Part shown: positions 52,293 to 61,346 of the stretch, piece after piece
Layout: every line of letters begins with the position of its first letter
How positions within the stretch are numbered: position 1 is the stretch's first letter
NCBI GenBank assembly: GCA_029378245.1
Contig: JARKIF010000135.1
Location: 23,901 to 87,900, forward strand
DNA from: Roridomyces roridus
Lineage: Eukaryota; Basidiomycota; Agaricomycetes; Agaricales; Mycenaceae
Length of the DNA: 64,000 bases
Reading direction: 5' to 3'
Made by a program: the position numbers and the translations under genes
Notes under the pieces: model-generated
Told to the model about the DNA's origin: nothing
The model's database searches: none
Seen by the model: only the letters and a program-made list of their open reading frames with translations

Positions 52293-53683
52293 ATGACCGA
52301 CGACGTCGAGTTCCAGGAGTTTCTTCGTCTGCTCTCGATATTGTTTGCCGGAACGTCCGCCGTGGCGTCGACCATCACGCTGGCGAGACGCTCGGATTGA
52401 TTGCCAAGTCAATGAGGTGCGCAATTTTTTCAAGCGGCGCAAGAGGTGCGTTGCCAAGATGTTCATCATCAAGAATGGTGCTCATGTTGGACCGGAGAAT
52501 CGGGAGGTCTTCTCTGCGGAGGACTGGGTGTCTTGGATGAAGCCTTGCCTACATGCTACGTGGCTTGACAGGCTAGGCCCACGAAGAGCCGGCGCGGCCG
52601 GGGAGATGCATCGTGCTTGCGTATCCCGGAGATTGTACAGCTGATAGTGTCTCATTTGACCCTCAGTTGGAACGACATGGGTCGAAAACAGCTCGCGGTG
52701 CTTGCCAGACGTCGAGCACTCTTCCACGACCATGCCCGGACATCCTGTGGTCTCACCAAACTCAAGCAGGGTGTCTCATCAAGTGCTTGCTTGCGAAAAG
52801 CTCAAGCTCTATTCCATCCTGCAGCGTCCCCGCTCGAGTCTACACGACCAGCATCTTTTCCCCAGTCTGTTTCCGTCTCGATCCAGCGCCCCTGGCTCGT
52901 ACGGAATCCACCGCCGAGTTCATTCGTTCATGGACACGAACACCCTTGGCTTCTGTTGCATCCATTTCCCCCTTCCACCTGGCAGTTCCTTTGGTTGAGA
53001 GCACAGTCGCAGCGCTTTCCGAGCACTGTACTCGGGAATCTCTCGAATCTCTCGAGATTTGCGTGTCAGTCAAGGCCCATCGCGAGCACGGCGAGATACT
53101 TCCGGGCTACGCGCTGCGAAGTCTCACTTGTTTTGTCAGCTCACCATCGAGACGACTGACGGCTACAACCTCGACGACGCCCTCATGGGAGGAGCTGGCC
53201 AGCGCCTGGCCCAAGATGGAGCTTCTGAGACTCCATGCAGGCGGCACGATCACCTCCCGTCGGTGACCTTGCTAGTCTGTACACCCTGGCGAAGCACTAC
53301 CGCTACCTCCGCGAGCTCGAGCTCAACTTGGATGCAGCGCCGTTCCCGACCCTGCCACTGTGAAGGCCACGTCATACTGCGCACGCAGCCACGCCCTGTT
53401 CCCATCCACAAACAACCTCTACCTTGTCTCACCGTCAGCGCGTTCCCCAGTTTCGTGACGTCACTAGCCGCAGCGCACGACCTCTCTATATTCTGCAACC
53501 TCACGGATATACTTATGTGTGACAAAGAGGGGTGGGTGGAGGGCCAGGATTATGATGAGACGGAGCAGGATCGGGTTGAGATCAAATATAGTGGGCTTTG
53601 GGTGAAAGTGAGGGAATATCTGCCGGTGTTGACTGATGTGCGGGGAGGAGTTTGAGTGGGGGTGTCGTTCCATTGAATTGTGA
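52293..53683 (+). pseudogene. Leucine-rich F-box protein, shattered inverted copy
   Basis: Copy of the gene at 14.3-16.3 kb, from MTDDVEFQEFL at 52293 to the shared ending GCRSIEL at 53683. Pieces in three frames match the intact protein: DIVCRNVRRGVDHHAGE, EVRNFFKRRKRCVAK, MRIPEIVQLIVSHLTL, ESTAEFIRSWTR, LESLEICVSVKAHREHGEILPG, the NLDDA...ELASAWPK region, LSIFCNLTDI and DETEQDRVEIKYSGLWVKVREYLPVLTDV. Large LRR blocks are missing and the frame changes at least six times. Similarity to the original continues past the stop to about 53880, matching 14130-14310. Confidence 0.8.
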
Positions 53684-53931
53684 GCTCTTTCTTTCAAGAG
53701 GTTCACTTTCGTGTCTGAAAAGGGATTCTATTAGGGCGCAATCACATTCGTTCGAGTTTCCTGGACGAGGCGGACTTTAGAGGCCGTCGTTTCACTTCTA
53801 TGGACGATGGCTTGGGTTATTCATGACGGTAGTTTTCGGGAAGCGGGAAGGATGATGTTGTCGACAACTGCAGAATCGTGGATCATATTCGTAATCTACC
53901 AGTAATATCTCGTCGTACTTTCTGGACCAGT

Positions 53932-53939
53932 GTTGACGC
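53932..53939. repeat. Target-site duplication of the MITE, left (GTTGACGC)
   Basis: Eight bases, identical to 54909-54916; eight-base duplications are characteristic of hAT transposases. Confidence 0.8.
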
Positions 53940-54908
53940 CCAGTGAAAAGTCCGGTCGATCGCTAGGGATGAATAGGGATGAAATGGGCTCCGTGACAGC
54001 TTGGGGCATTTCATCCCAAAGGAACGCCATCCATCCAGATATGATACAGAATTCTCATATTAACGGCTTTCAAATGGGATGGAATGCGGTTGTCATGCTT
54101 GGCATGCTTGGCACTGCCATTTTGGGTCAAAAATGGTGTTCAAAAGAGATGGTTTGGGTTCTTTGGCTGTCTCTTCTGGCAGTCAACGTTTCAACTTTCA
54201 AGTACTTAAATTAAACCGGCTAGAAAAAAGTTGCCTGTCCGCACTCCCTTACTATTACGGTTACTGTTACCAATACTGGTTGCTCTTTGCTATACATCTG
54301 TCACTTGCTTACTTTTGGAGCTTCAAAGCGTCACTCAGTACTACTTACTACTTAATTGTGAATAACTTGGCTTAATTTCGGACACCACAGGACTCGAACG
54401 GGGAACCTCACGTGCGGGAGAAAACTTATAATCTGATGCAGACTTACCTCTTGACAAAGAGAACAACTCTTGAGACCCAAACTTTCAACTCCAGAGCTGG
54501 TATCCCCTGTTCATTTGACCCCATGCAATTCTTCAAAGCAACCCCAGTACCTCTGAGACATGTTTACAGCAGCATTTCAAAGCAAAACCAGGAATACCTC
54601 TGCATTGTCCGGCAACATGCATCATAAATGAGTGGTCCTTGCCGCACATTGTTTCGTTGCTCGTCCGCTGGGCAAAATCTGGATTTTAAAGGGTAGATTA
54701 CGAGTGACATGTAACATATGCTCGTTGCGACACCAGCGGCACGAAGAGTGGATGGAAAGGGATCGTTTGGGATCGTTTGGGATCGTTCACACACCTGCCG
54801 ATGGGTACCCACATTTCATCTCAAACGATCCCGAATCATCGACTCTCGGCTATCCGACTGCATTTCATCCCTGTCCATCCCTAGCGATCGACCGGACTTT
54901 TCACTGGG
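53940..54908. mobile_element. hAT-like MITE, 969 bp
   Basis: Non-autonomous DNA transposon. The ends are inverted repeats of 47-48 bp: left 53940-53986 starts CCAGTGAAAAGTCCGGTCGA, and right 54861-54908 is its reverse complement with one extra end base and two mismatches (both transitions). CAGTG-type ends and an eight-base target duplication (GTTGACGC) fit the hAT superfamily. The interior has no transposase frame; it holds low-complexity sequence, a GATCGTTTGG unit repeated in tandem near 54761-54785 and one weak T-arm-like motif at about 54389-54403. It must move with a transposase encoded elsewhere. It sits between two decayed F-box copies. Confidence 0.88.
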
Positions 54909-54916
54909 GTTGACGC
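54909..54916. repeat. Target-site duplication of the MITE, right (GTTGACGC)
   Basis: Matches 53932-53939. Confidence 0.8.
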
Positions 54917-55111
54917 GGCATTTGAGCGGCATCCTATCGTTGATCATACTTACATCGATCATGATCGACAAACAATCGTACCACTCTCCTTCACCCGTCA
55001 CCCTCGTCCTTGTGCCTTGCCCGACGTGCGCCTAGGGTCCGACACTAGGTGAGTCGCCAAACGGACTATTCGAGGCTCCTGCTCACCGTACAGGCCCGGC
55101 TCCCAGTCTCA

Positions 55112-56755
55112 ATGCCCCACCCTCGCGCACAAGAGCCCTTGGTCACATCTCCACTCCTTCCCGATGCTGTGAAATCAGAGCAGATCCTCGCGCTGCTGCG
55201 GTCGTACTATGAACCACCTTCCAACATATCAGCCACGATTTCGCCTTGTCCGACGAGCTGCGGCGCTACGATGATGAAATCTCGAGATGCGAAAAACGAC
55301 TTTTCGACACCTCCAGCATGGATTCACGACGTGGCATCTGAACGCGCGCAACTGCAGGAGCATCTCAGCAAATATCGCAGTCTTCTATCCCCGATTCGCC
55401 GCATGCCGCCGGAGTTATTGGCTGGCATTTTCGCATTTCTCAAACCCAGTCCGTTTGATACAGCCATTATTCCTCTCTTCCGGCTCTTGCATGTTTGTGC
55501 GAGATGGTATAACATAGTCACCGGAACCCCCACCCTCTGGGACTTCATCGCGATCGGCGAGAATGCCGCACACGAGACAGCAATGGCCCTGCTGCCTCTT
55601 TTCCTCGAGCGCAGTGGAACTGCTCCTTTGACTGTATATATTCGCAGTAGGGATCCTGGAGCAGTCTCGCTCCTTGCCAATCACTCGGAACGCTGGAGAG
55701 ATGCCCAAGTCATCTGCTCTCCTTCTTCCGATTTTCAACCTCTATCCTCAGTAGCGGGAAAGCTACCTTTACTGGAAAGACTTGGCTTTTTTTGCTTTAA
55801 ACACTGTGAATAGGGTGGAAATCTTCGCAGTTGCTCCCAAATTGCGTGATTTGCTCATCTTGGGCGACTCGCTGGCCATGTTCACCATCCCGCCTTTAGA
55901 TCAGCTCCAATCCGTGTCTTATTGCAGACTCAGCACGGCAGACAAATTGACCAAAGCTCTCGAACGACGTCCCGTATGCTGCATGGAACCACGGCTCGTT
56001 TCGAATTCGTCTTGAACAGCGGGACGGACAGCAGCCGATTCGTTGCTTTCGAACCGCCGAGCACGACGTCAAACATCGGCGAGCTCCTAATGCAGATCGC
56101 CGAACATTTGGCTCCAGCGCATGGCACTCTCTTCCTAAACAACATACTCCGATCTCTCACACTGCCGCACCTATGCGAGCTCTCCTTCTGCGCCACAAAA
56201 TTCCCTCGTAATCAGATCTACTGGCCGCACATTGGGTTCATGGCTTGCGTCCATCGGTCTTCCTTCCAGACCACCTTGAAGTCCCTTCTGTTGGAGCAGG
56301 TGGTCATCACGGAGGTAGAACTCCTCGCCTGCTTGGCAGGCCTTCCGGCCTTACAGTGTCTCTCCATCGGAGACCATCAAACCATCGCCGGGTTTCATGG
56401 CGGCGGGAAGCACTACGGCGTCGACCATCATCTCATCACCGACTCCCTCCTCTCCAAACTCACGCTCAGTACCGCGCCCGTTGGATCGCAGTCGCCGCCA
56501 CTGATCCCGAATCTCCGGATGCTGAAGTGCCACTCCCGGCTTCAGTTTGACGACAGTGTCTTTCTCGATTTGATACTCTCTCGCCGAGCCGAACCTTCAT
56601 CAGACTCCCCCATGTTCGGCTGCAAGGTCAGGTGGATGGCAGGACACTTCCGGGAGATTGACTCTGCTGTTTCGGCACGGCTGCGGGAGTTGCGCGTTCT
56701 GGAAGAGGCGATTGTATGCTTCTTCTCTGCAGAGCTCGAGGATTCCGAGGACTAG
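55112..56755 (+). pseudogene. F-box-like protein with coiled coil (family member 5), multiple frame breaks
   Basis: Starts MPHPRAQEPLVTSPLLPD (55112) like family member 3, with SEQILALLRSYYEPPSNISAT. A two-base loss near 55237 and a compensating change near 55320 garble the coiled coil. The frame then carries LQEHLSKYRSLLSPIRRMPPEL, LLHVCARWYNIVTGTPTLWDF and the region up to SVAGKLPLLERLGFF. A break at about 55790 moves to NRVEIFAVAPKLRDLLILGD, and another at about 55965 moves to SRMLHGTTARFEFVLN. The last frame runs to the family ending GHFREIDSAVSARLRELRVL and ends SED at 56755. Without these breaks it would be as complete as family member 3. Orientation is opposite to the other full-length members. 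Confidence 0.8.
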
Positions 56756-57819
56756 CTCTCTTTTTTTTTCTTGGGTGAGTCAAGCAGTACCCGTTTCAAT
56801 TGTATTTTTGAGAGTGTTTGCAGGCGTGCATTATTGGTCTTTTTTTCTTGAAGCGCAGAGAATAAGCTGGTGTCAGTTTATTCTTGTAGCTGCGAAGTGC
56901 ACGATACAATGTCCTGCGAGTTGTTGAGAGTTGACGGCGCGGCAGAAAGATGAGAAGTATCCGTACAACTCAATGTAAGTCTGATACGTCCAATTCGACG
57001 AACATGCGAGGTGATTCCTCCGCAGAGTGGACCGTGGCTTGGAGGAATTCGTCAGCTGATTCCAATGTGCGGGGCGGCCATGTCTGGTATCGCGTTGTCC
57101 GGCATTAAGTCGAGGGCGTAGATGTTGGGCGCCCGTCGTGCGGGCAGTGGCGTCGATGCCAACACGAATGAGGGCTGTGTGGGTGGCAGACTGCGGCTCA
57201 AGCGCCGAGCCCACTAAATATGTACCATCCGGGCAAAAGTAGAATGTCGGGGCCCGGTTTGACGCAGCCCAGGTCAGAGTGTACGCTGACGTTCACATAC
57301 CCGCAGTTAATCCACTGATACAACAATATCGCCGACAACCAGTGCAGCCCAACTGTCTGGCTAATTCTGTTCCGTGAGTCCAATTTCATTGGATGCGTCA
57401 AACTCTTCCCTGGTTTGTTGACAGATGCGGCGTCTTGAGCTCAGGTTTGAATCTGGAGACCATCGTCTCAGCTTCACCTTGACCGGTCAGACCCCTGGTT
57501 GTTGAGATATTCGGGGGGAGCTTGATTGGTCACCGAGCACCGTGCGATCGATATTGTCGCTGCACGACCGAAGCTAAGTAAATCATCGCCTCCTTGAAAT
57601 GTTGTCACATCGCAATAATTACAGCAGCATCCTTTGCCATATCTGTAATGGCTCCTTTCCTCATTCGGTGTCAGCTGGATTGCTGATTGAATGATTTAGA
57701 ATGTCCAACGCCCGGATTTTGATGCGCCTAGGTATAAAAAACTCTATATAAGGAAGCGGTCAACTTTTCAATATCCAACGTTTGAACCGACTTGCCACCG
57801 CTTGCTTTGACTGGCACCC
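56756..57819. other. Intergenic stretch with acetyltransferase remnant
   Basis: Apart from the acetyltransferase remnant at 56984-57133 I see no gene. The end (57.5-57.8 kb) is the 5' flank of the small gene and has a TATATAAGG at about 57744. Confidence 0.5.
56984..57133 (-). pseudogene. GNAT acetyltransferase remnant (third copy)
   Basis: About 150 bases on the minus strand match the N-terminal part of the acetyltransferase copies: pieces like PNIYALDL, RYQTWPPRTLESADEFLQA and ESPRMFVEL. Frame broken, no cofactor loop left. Confidence 0.65.
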
Positions 57820-58484
57820 ATGGATGCACGATTTCCCATCTCCTTGCAAGTATCGCCTCAGCACCCCGAACTCGAGGTGGCTCGACAGTCAGTTTACCTC
57901 TTCCATTTCGACGCTTTCTGATTCCATTACGCTGCTAGGAAGCTGAAAGAAAGGGTGGGGGAAATGATCGACAACGTAGGACATTGGCTCTATTGTTACT
58001 CGAGCTGATGCCTCATGCGATTCCAGGACAGAGCAGCTTCATACGACCGCAATGAAATTAACAACATCATCGACAACGCACTGAACACGCTCTGGGCCGA
58101 CCTTCCCCGTCGTGAATTGGCAAACGTCTACCGAACGGAGGCACTCCAAGACGCCCAGACTCACGACAATGCCTGCCTTTTATTTGCCAAGTTCTTGCTC
58201 GTATATCCTGCACCAAATGACGAAGAATATGTGTGTGAGATTCTCAATGAGCGACGACGCAACCGGTGCTGAATAAACCCTTGCAGAAGAACGTTTTCGG
58301 TAAATTCATGACTCTACAAGGCAGAGACGCTGTGACTGCAAGTTCATTTTGGAGTCGCGATCCCATGCTCACTGACTAGTTTCAGTTGACTCTGCCAGCT
58401 GCCGCCAGACCCACTACGAAGACCAAGGTTGGCGAAACTGGGCGCAAGCTGCTAGCTAGGGTCAAAAAGCTATTCAAAAGATGA
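57820..58484 (+). CDS. Small helical protein of unknown function, five exons
   Basis: Predicted 140-residue protein. Exons: 57820-57887, 57939-57975, 58027-58232, 58287-58299 and 58386-58484; the joins keep frame and all introns have GT...AG ends. Exon 1 starts MDARFPISLQVSPQHPELEV. Exons 2 and 3 give an amphipathic helical core (QKLKERVGEMIDN, NEINNIIDNALNTLWADLP, RRELANVYRTEALQDA, ACLLFAKFLLVYPAP). Exon 4 is a 13-nt micro-exon, and exon 5 adds a basic tail (KTKVGETGRKLLARVKKLFKR). I do not recognise the family; no signal peptide or membrane segment. The donor after exon 3 was chosen because only this choice keeps the basic tail in frame. The regular exon structure supports a real gene, but expression evidence is needed. 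Confidence 0.5.
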
Positions 58485-59176
58485 GAGCGTTTAAATAGTG
58501 ACTTCCCGGAAGTCCGACGCGTTAAATTGAAAGGCTGTTGGCAGCTGGATGGCATGGACTCACTATCAGGATTTCTACCGTGTTGCGCGCTTGAATATTT
58601 TTACTTGTACCAAGGCGTCTTCTCTCCGTGAATGTGGGATATAACGCATCATTGGTTGATTCCTTGAAATTTGAATCAGCCGGCCCCCGGTTGCAATCAC
58701 TTTTTGATCCGTACCAGGGTTCGGCGCTACGGCAAGTTGAAATGAACCCGGGGCTATAAGTGACTACCGCGAGGCTCATCCGGGATCCCACACGTGTTGC
58801 AGGCATGGATTAGGCGTGTGTTGAAGGGATTTTTACAGTGGCATCCCGCGAAGATTTTTGACGGTTCCGTCTGAGACGAAGTCAGTCGGAAACTCCTGGG
58901 TATTGATATCGAGTGTAAACCGCGATAGCCTGAGGCTACCTGGCCTCGGTGAGTGCCTTCATCCAAACATATGCATCAGGTGCCCGACGCTGAGTCAAGT
59001 AACAGCTGAGCGATTGTGGCGTGATAACGTCCAGTGGAAATTACAACCCTGTGGGCAATCCCATGAGGCTCAAGCACGGACTCGGAGGAGATCCAAATAA
59101 CCAAGTTTTATCATTGCCATCGACCTTCACTCTCCTCTAACATCCGCACCCTCCCCAATTCCGTAGACCATCTGTG
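58485..59176. other. Intergenic stretch, 0.7 kb
   Basis: Nothing coding seen; likely 3' flank of the small gene and promoter of the next. Confidence 0.45.
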
Positions 59177-60040
59177 ATGGATACTACCATGCTCAACTTC
59201 AACGTCCTCAATCAACTTCAACTTCTTCCCCACGCCGCCGGTACAGGCGCTTTGACAGTCTACGGCAATTTGACGATTAACATCGTGTCTGGGAGCCAAC
59301 AAATCCACACCGAGTATCACAATCACAGTCAGTCTCGCTTGTGAACTTCGCTGAATGTCTGTCTGACAACGGCTTAGCTATAACTGGACTCGGGCCCGCG
59401 AGCATGTCCGCCAATCTTGATGCCATCCGACAGAACGACTGTTTGCGCGATGTACTCGGCATTCTACTCGTCCTCAACCCGGCGGAATCGGCCGCTATAT
59501 CATTGGTGGCGGAGATACTCGGAAGGGGTGCCGAAGAGGTTGATGCAGTGCTCCAAGTCGACAACATCGCAGAGCATGTCAGACGCGAGCGGACGAAGAT
59601 CGCTCTGTGCGACGACATCCGATCGTGGTTGATGGACGGCGGTCGAGCAGACATCCAGGAGTACCACGGTATCGTCGCGAGCTGGGCTCTAAGCAGGACT
59701 TCGAGCCACCCACTGTGAGCTCCCTCTCCCTCCCTGTTTGAATATTGACTAAAATCGGTCATTGGCCCACAGTGCCGTTTTATACGCCGCAGAGCAGTGG
59801 CACTACCACGTAACGCGCTCACGGCCATCTCCCCAGCTCTACCACGTCCTTGCCACCTCCATGACCCCCCTCCGAGCTCACTCGTACAAATGTCTGCCCT
59901 GGGTTGTACAATGGTTGCGAAATGCTCCATTGGTGACCGAGGGGTTAAATTCCGAGAGAGATGCGGCGATACAGAGGCTGGAGGGCCAGTCCAAATATAT
60001 CCAGCCGCGTCTCAAGAAGCTGTACTCTTTACTTGGATGA
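59177..60040 (+). CDS. NLR-derived-like small protein A (post-NACHT region)
   Basis: Three-exon gene, about 250 residues. Exon 1 (from MDTTMLNFNVLNQLQLLP at 59177) has a beta-rich GALTVYGNLTINIVSGSQQI segment that recalls the Asn/Gly-rich stretches at the N-termini of Agaricomycete NLR proteins. After introns at about 59330-59377 and 59718-59772 come LRDVLGILLVLNPAESAAISLVAE, ILGRGAEEVDAVLQVDNIAEHV, DDIRSWLMDGG and LYAAEQWHYHVTRS, and helices to KLYSLLG at 60040. The pattern LxxILLVLxPxxxxxIxxxAExLG...VxxxL followed by a helical YAAEQWxxH block resembles the winged-helix and post-NACHT region of fungal NACHT (NWD2-like) proteins. No P-loop or Walker motif exists here. The gene is paralogous to the one at 60492-61346. 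Function unknown. Confidence 0.55.
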
Positions 60041-60227
60041 ATTTGAACCAAACTTGAACCGGATCAATATTTGCAGTGATTTGCCTGATGGCTGTGACAG
60101 TTGTGACAGGCTTTCCTTTCACCCGCACCACCACCCAACCACCACCACCTCATAGACACGTTCTCTGTCTTTCCTCTTGCACACCTCGCCATCCCAAGCA
60201 ATCAAATACACGCTCCCCGAAGTTACA

Positions 60228-60419
60228 ATGGAATTGACAGGCCTCGCACGGGCAGCTGTGGCGACTCTAGATACCTGGCAGTACATATCACCGATCCTCA
60301 TCCGCCCACGTGGAGTCCTCACCGTATACTACTTTGGCAGCCACTCGATGATCACAATCAGGGACAAGTTCACATCTGACCTCGTTCACGGAAATCAAAC
60401 GAATTGTGACTACGGATGA
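60228..60419 (+). CDS. Small open frame between the convergent pair
   Basis: 63-codon frame MELTGLARAAVATLDTWQYI ... GVLTVYYFGSHSMITIRDKF. The GVLTVYY..SHSMITI part is similar in pattern to GALTVYGNLTINI at the start of protein A, so it may be a free-standing copy of that N-terminal segment. Another frame continues (TTDDDKTVLLYVFLD) and could be joined by an intron. Weak evidence; it could be chance. Confidence 0.25.
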   Translation: MELTGLARAAVATLDTWQYISPILIRPRGVLTVYYFGSHSMITIRDKFTSDLVHGNQTNCDYG

Positions 60420-60491
60420 CGACAAGACTGTTCTCTTGTATGTCTTTCTCGACACTCCTGCAGTATTCAAGATGTATAAACTTTCAATCCG

Positions 60492-61346
60492 TTACGCCCC
60501 TTTGACTCTTCTTGCAATCTCCTCCAGATGAGCGTCGAGTTCCACAATGGCGAGATCCCTTTCCTGCTCCCTCTCGCCTTCCTAGCAAAGCAATACGAGT
60601 TCCAGCACTGACGAAACGACATGAAAAACGACTCACCCACAACCAAGTGATGGTACTCTTCAACCATTTGTATTCATACGCCTGCAAGCGGCGCGGCCAG
60701 CTCGATTCCCTGATTTCCCGATATAGAATTGCAGAGCGGGTAGAGCGGGTGAGGTGGTACTCCCAACGTTCAGCTGCGTAGAGCAATATTCTACACGTGG
60801 GTTCATTCAACGAGGTGAAGCACGAAACGGGTTCGGAACTTACAAGGGATACTCCGACCACCGTGTCCCGAGACACCACCTGGCCACTACGCTATGGTAG
60901 TACCCGACGTCCACGATTTCACCTTTCCTACGCTTGAGACTGGCATGGGCGTTTTCCACAAGACGGTCTCGAACGAAGGTCTTGAGCGCTACAGTGTTCT
61001 CATGCCGCTCAACGTAGGGAGCCAACTTTCTCCGGTCGTCCAGCGCTGCCTGCACATCTCTCGGCGAGCGATTTAGGATGCTGGCTATGAGGGGGATGAA
61101 CAAGGTGTCCGTGTCCGTGTCTTCGCCTCCTCTCTTTCCGTGATGGTCCGGTTGGAGGACGAGTAGGAGAGCTAGGATGTCCCGGAGGTGCGGGTCCCTG
61201 AGTATCGTGGGGAGGGCAACAACTCCTTCCGATGCCGCAAGCTTTTCGCCGGTGAAGAGGGAGACGAGGCGCTCGAGAAGAAGAGGTCGGACGCCACCAC
61301 CACCTGGATTACGAGGGATCGGGAGGCATGCGCAGAGGAAACTCAT
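60492..61346 (-). CDS. NLR-derived-like small protein B (paralog of A)
   Basis: Three-exon gene, about 245 residues, convergent with protein A. The start at 61346 reads MSFLCACLPIPRNPGGGG; the open frame reaches 61514, but this ATG is better placed. Next come LLLERLVSLFTGEK, HLRDILALLLVLQPD, LIASILNRSPRDVQAALDD, TFVRDRLVEN and YYHSVVARWCLG. An intron (about 60793-60844) leads to ILLYAAERWEYHLTRSTRSA. A second intron (about 60582-60636) leads to EREQERDLAIVELDAHLEEI and the stop at 60492. It matches protein A block by block (LRDVLGILLVL/LRDILALLLVL, LYAAEQWHYHVTRS/LYAAERWEYHLTRS, SERDAAIQRL/QERDLAIVEL). The N-terminus differs: B lacks the beta-rich segment of A. No nucleotide-binding motif. 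Its function is unknown. Confidence 0.55.

Noticed and set aside
54380..54450. tRNA gene candidate around GGTTCCCCGTTCGAGTCC (minus strand)
   Set aside because: The loop fits a T-arm, but the stem pairs poorly and no D-arm, anticodon arm or acceptor stem could be folded around it. Treated as a weak member of the T-arm-like motif family inside the MITE.
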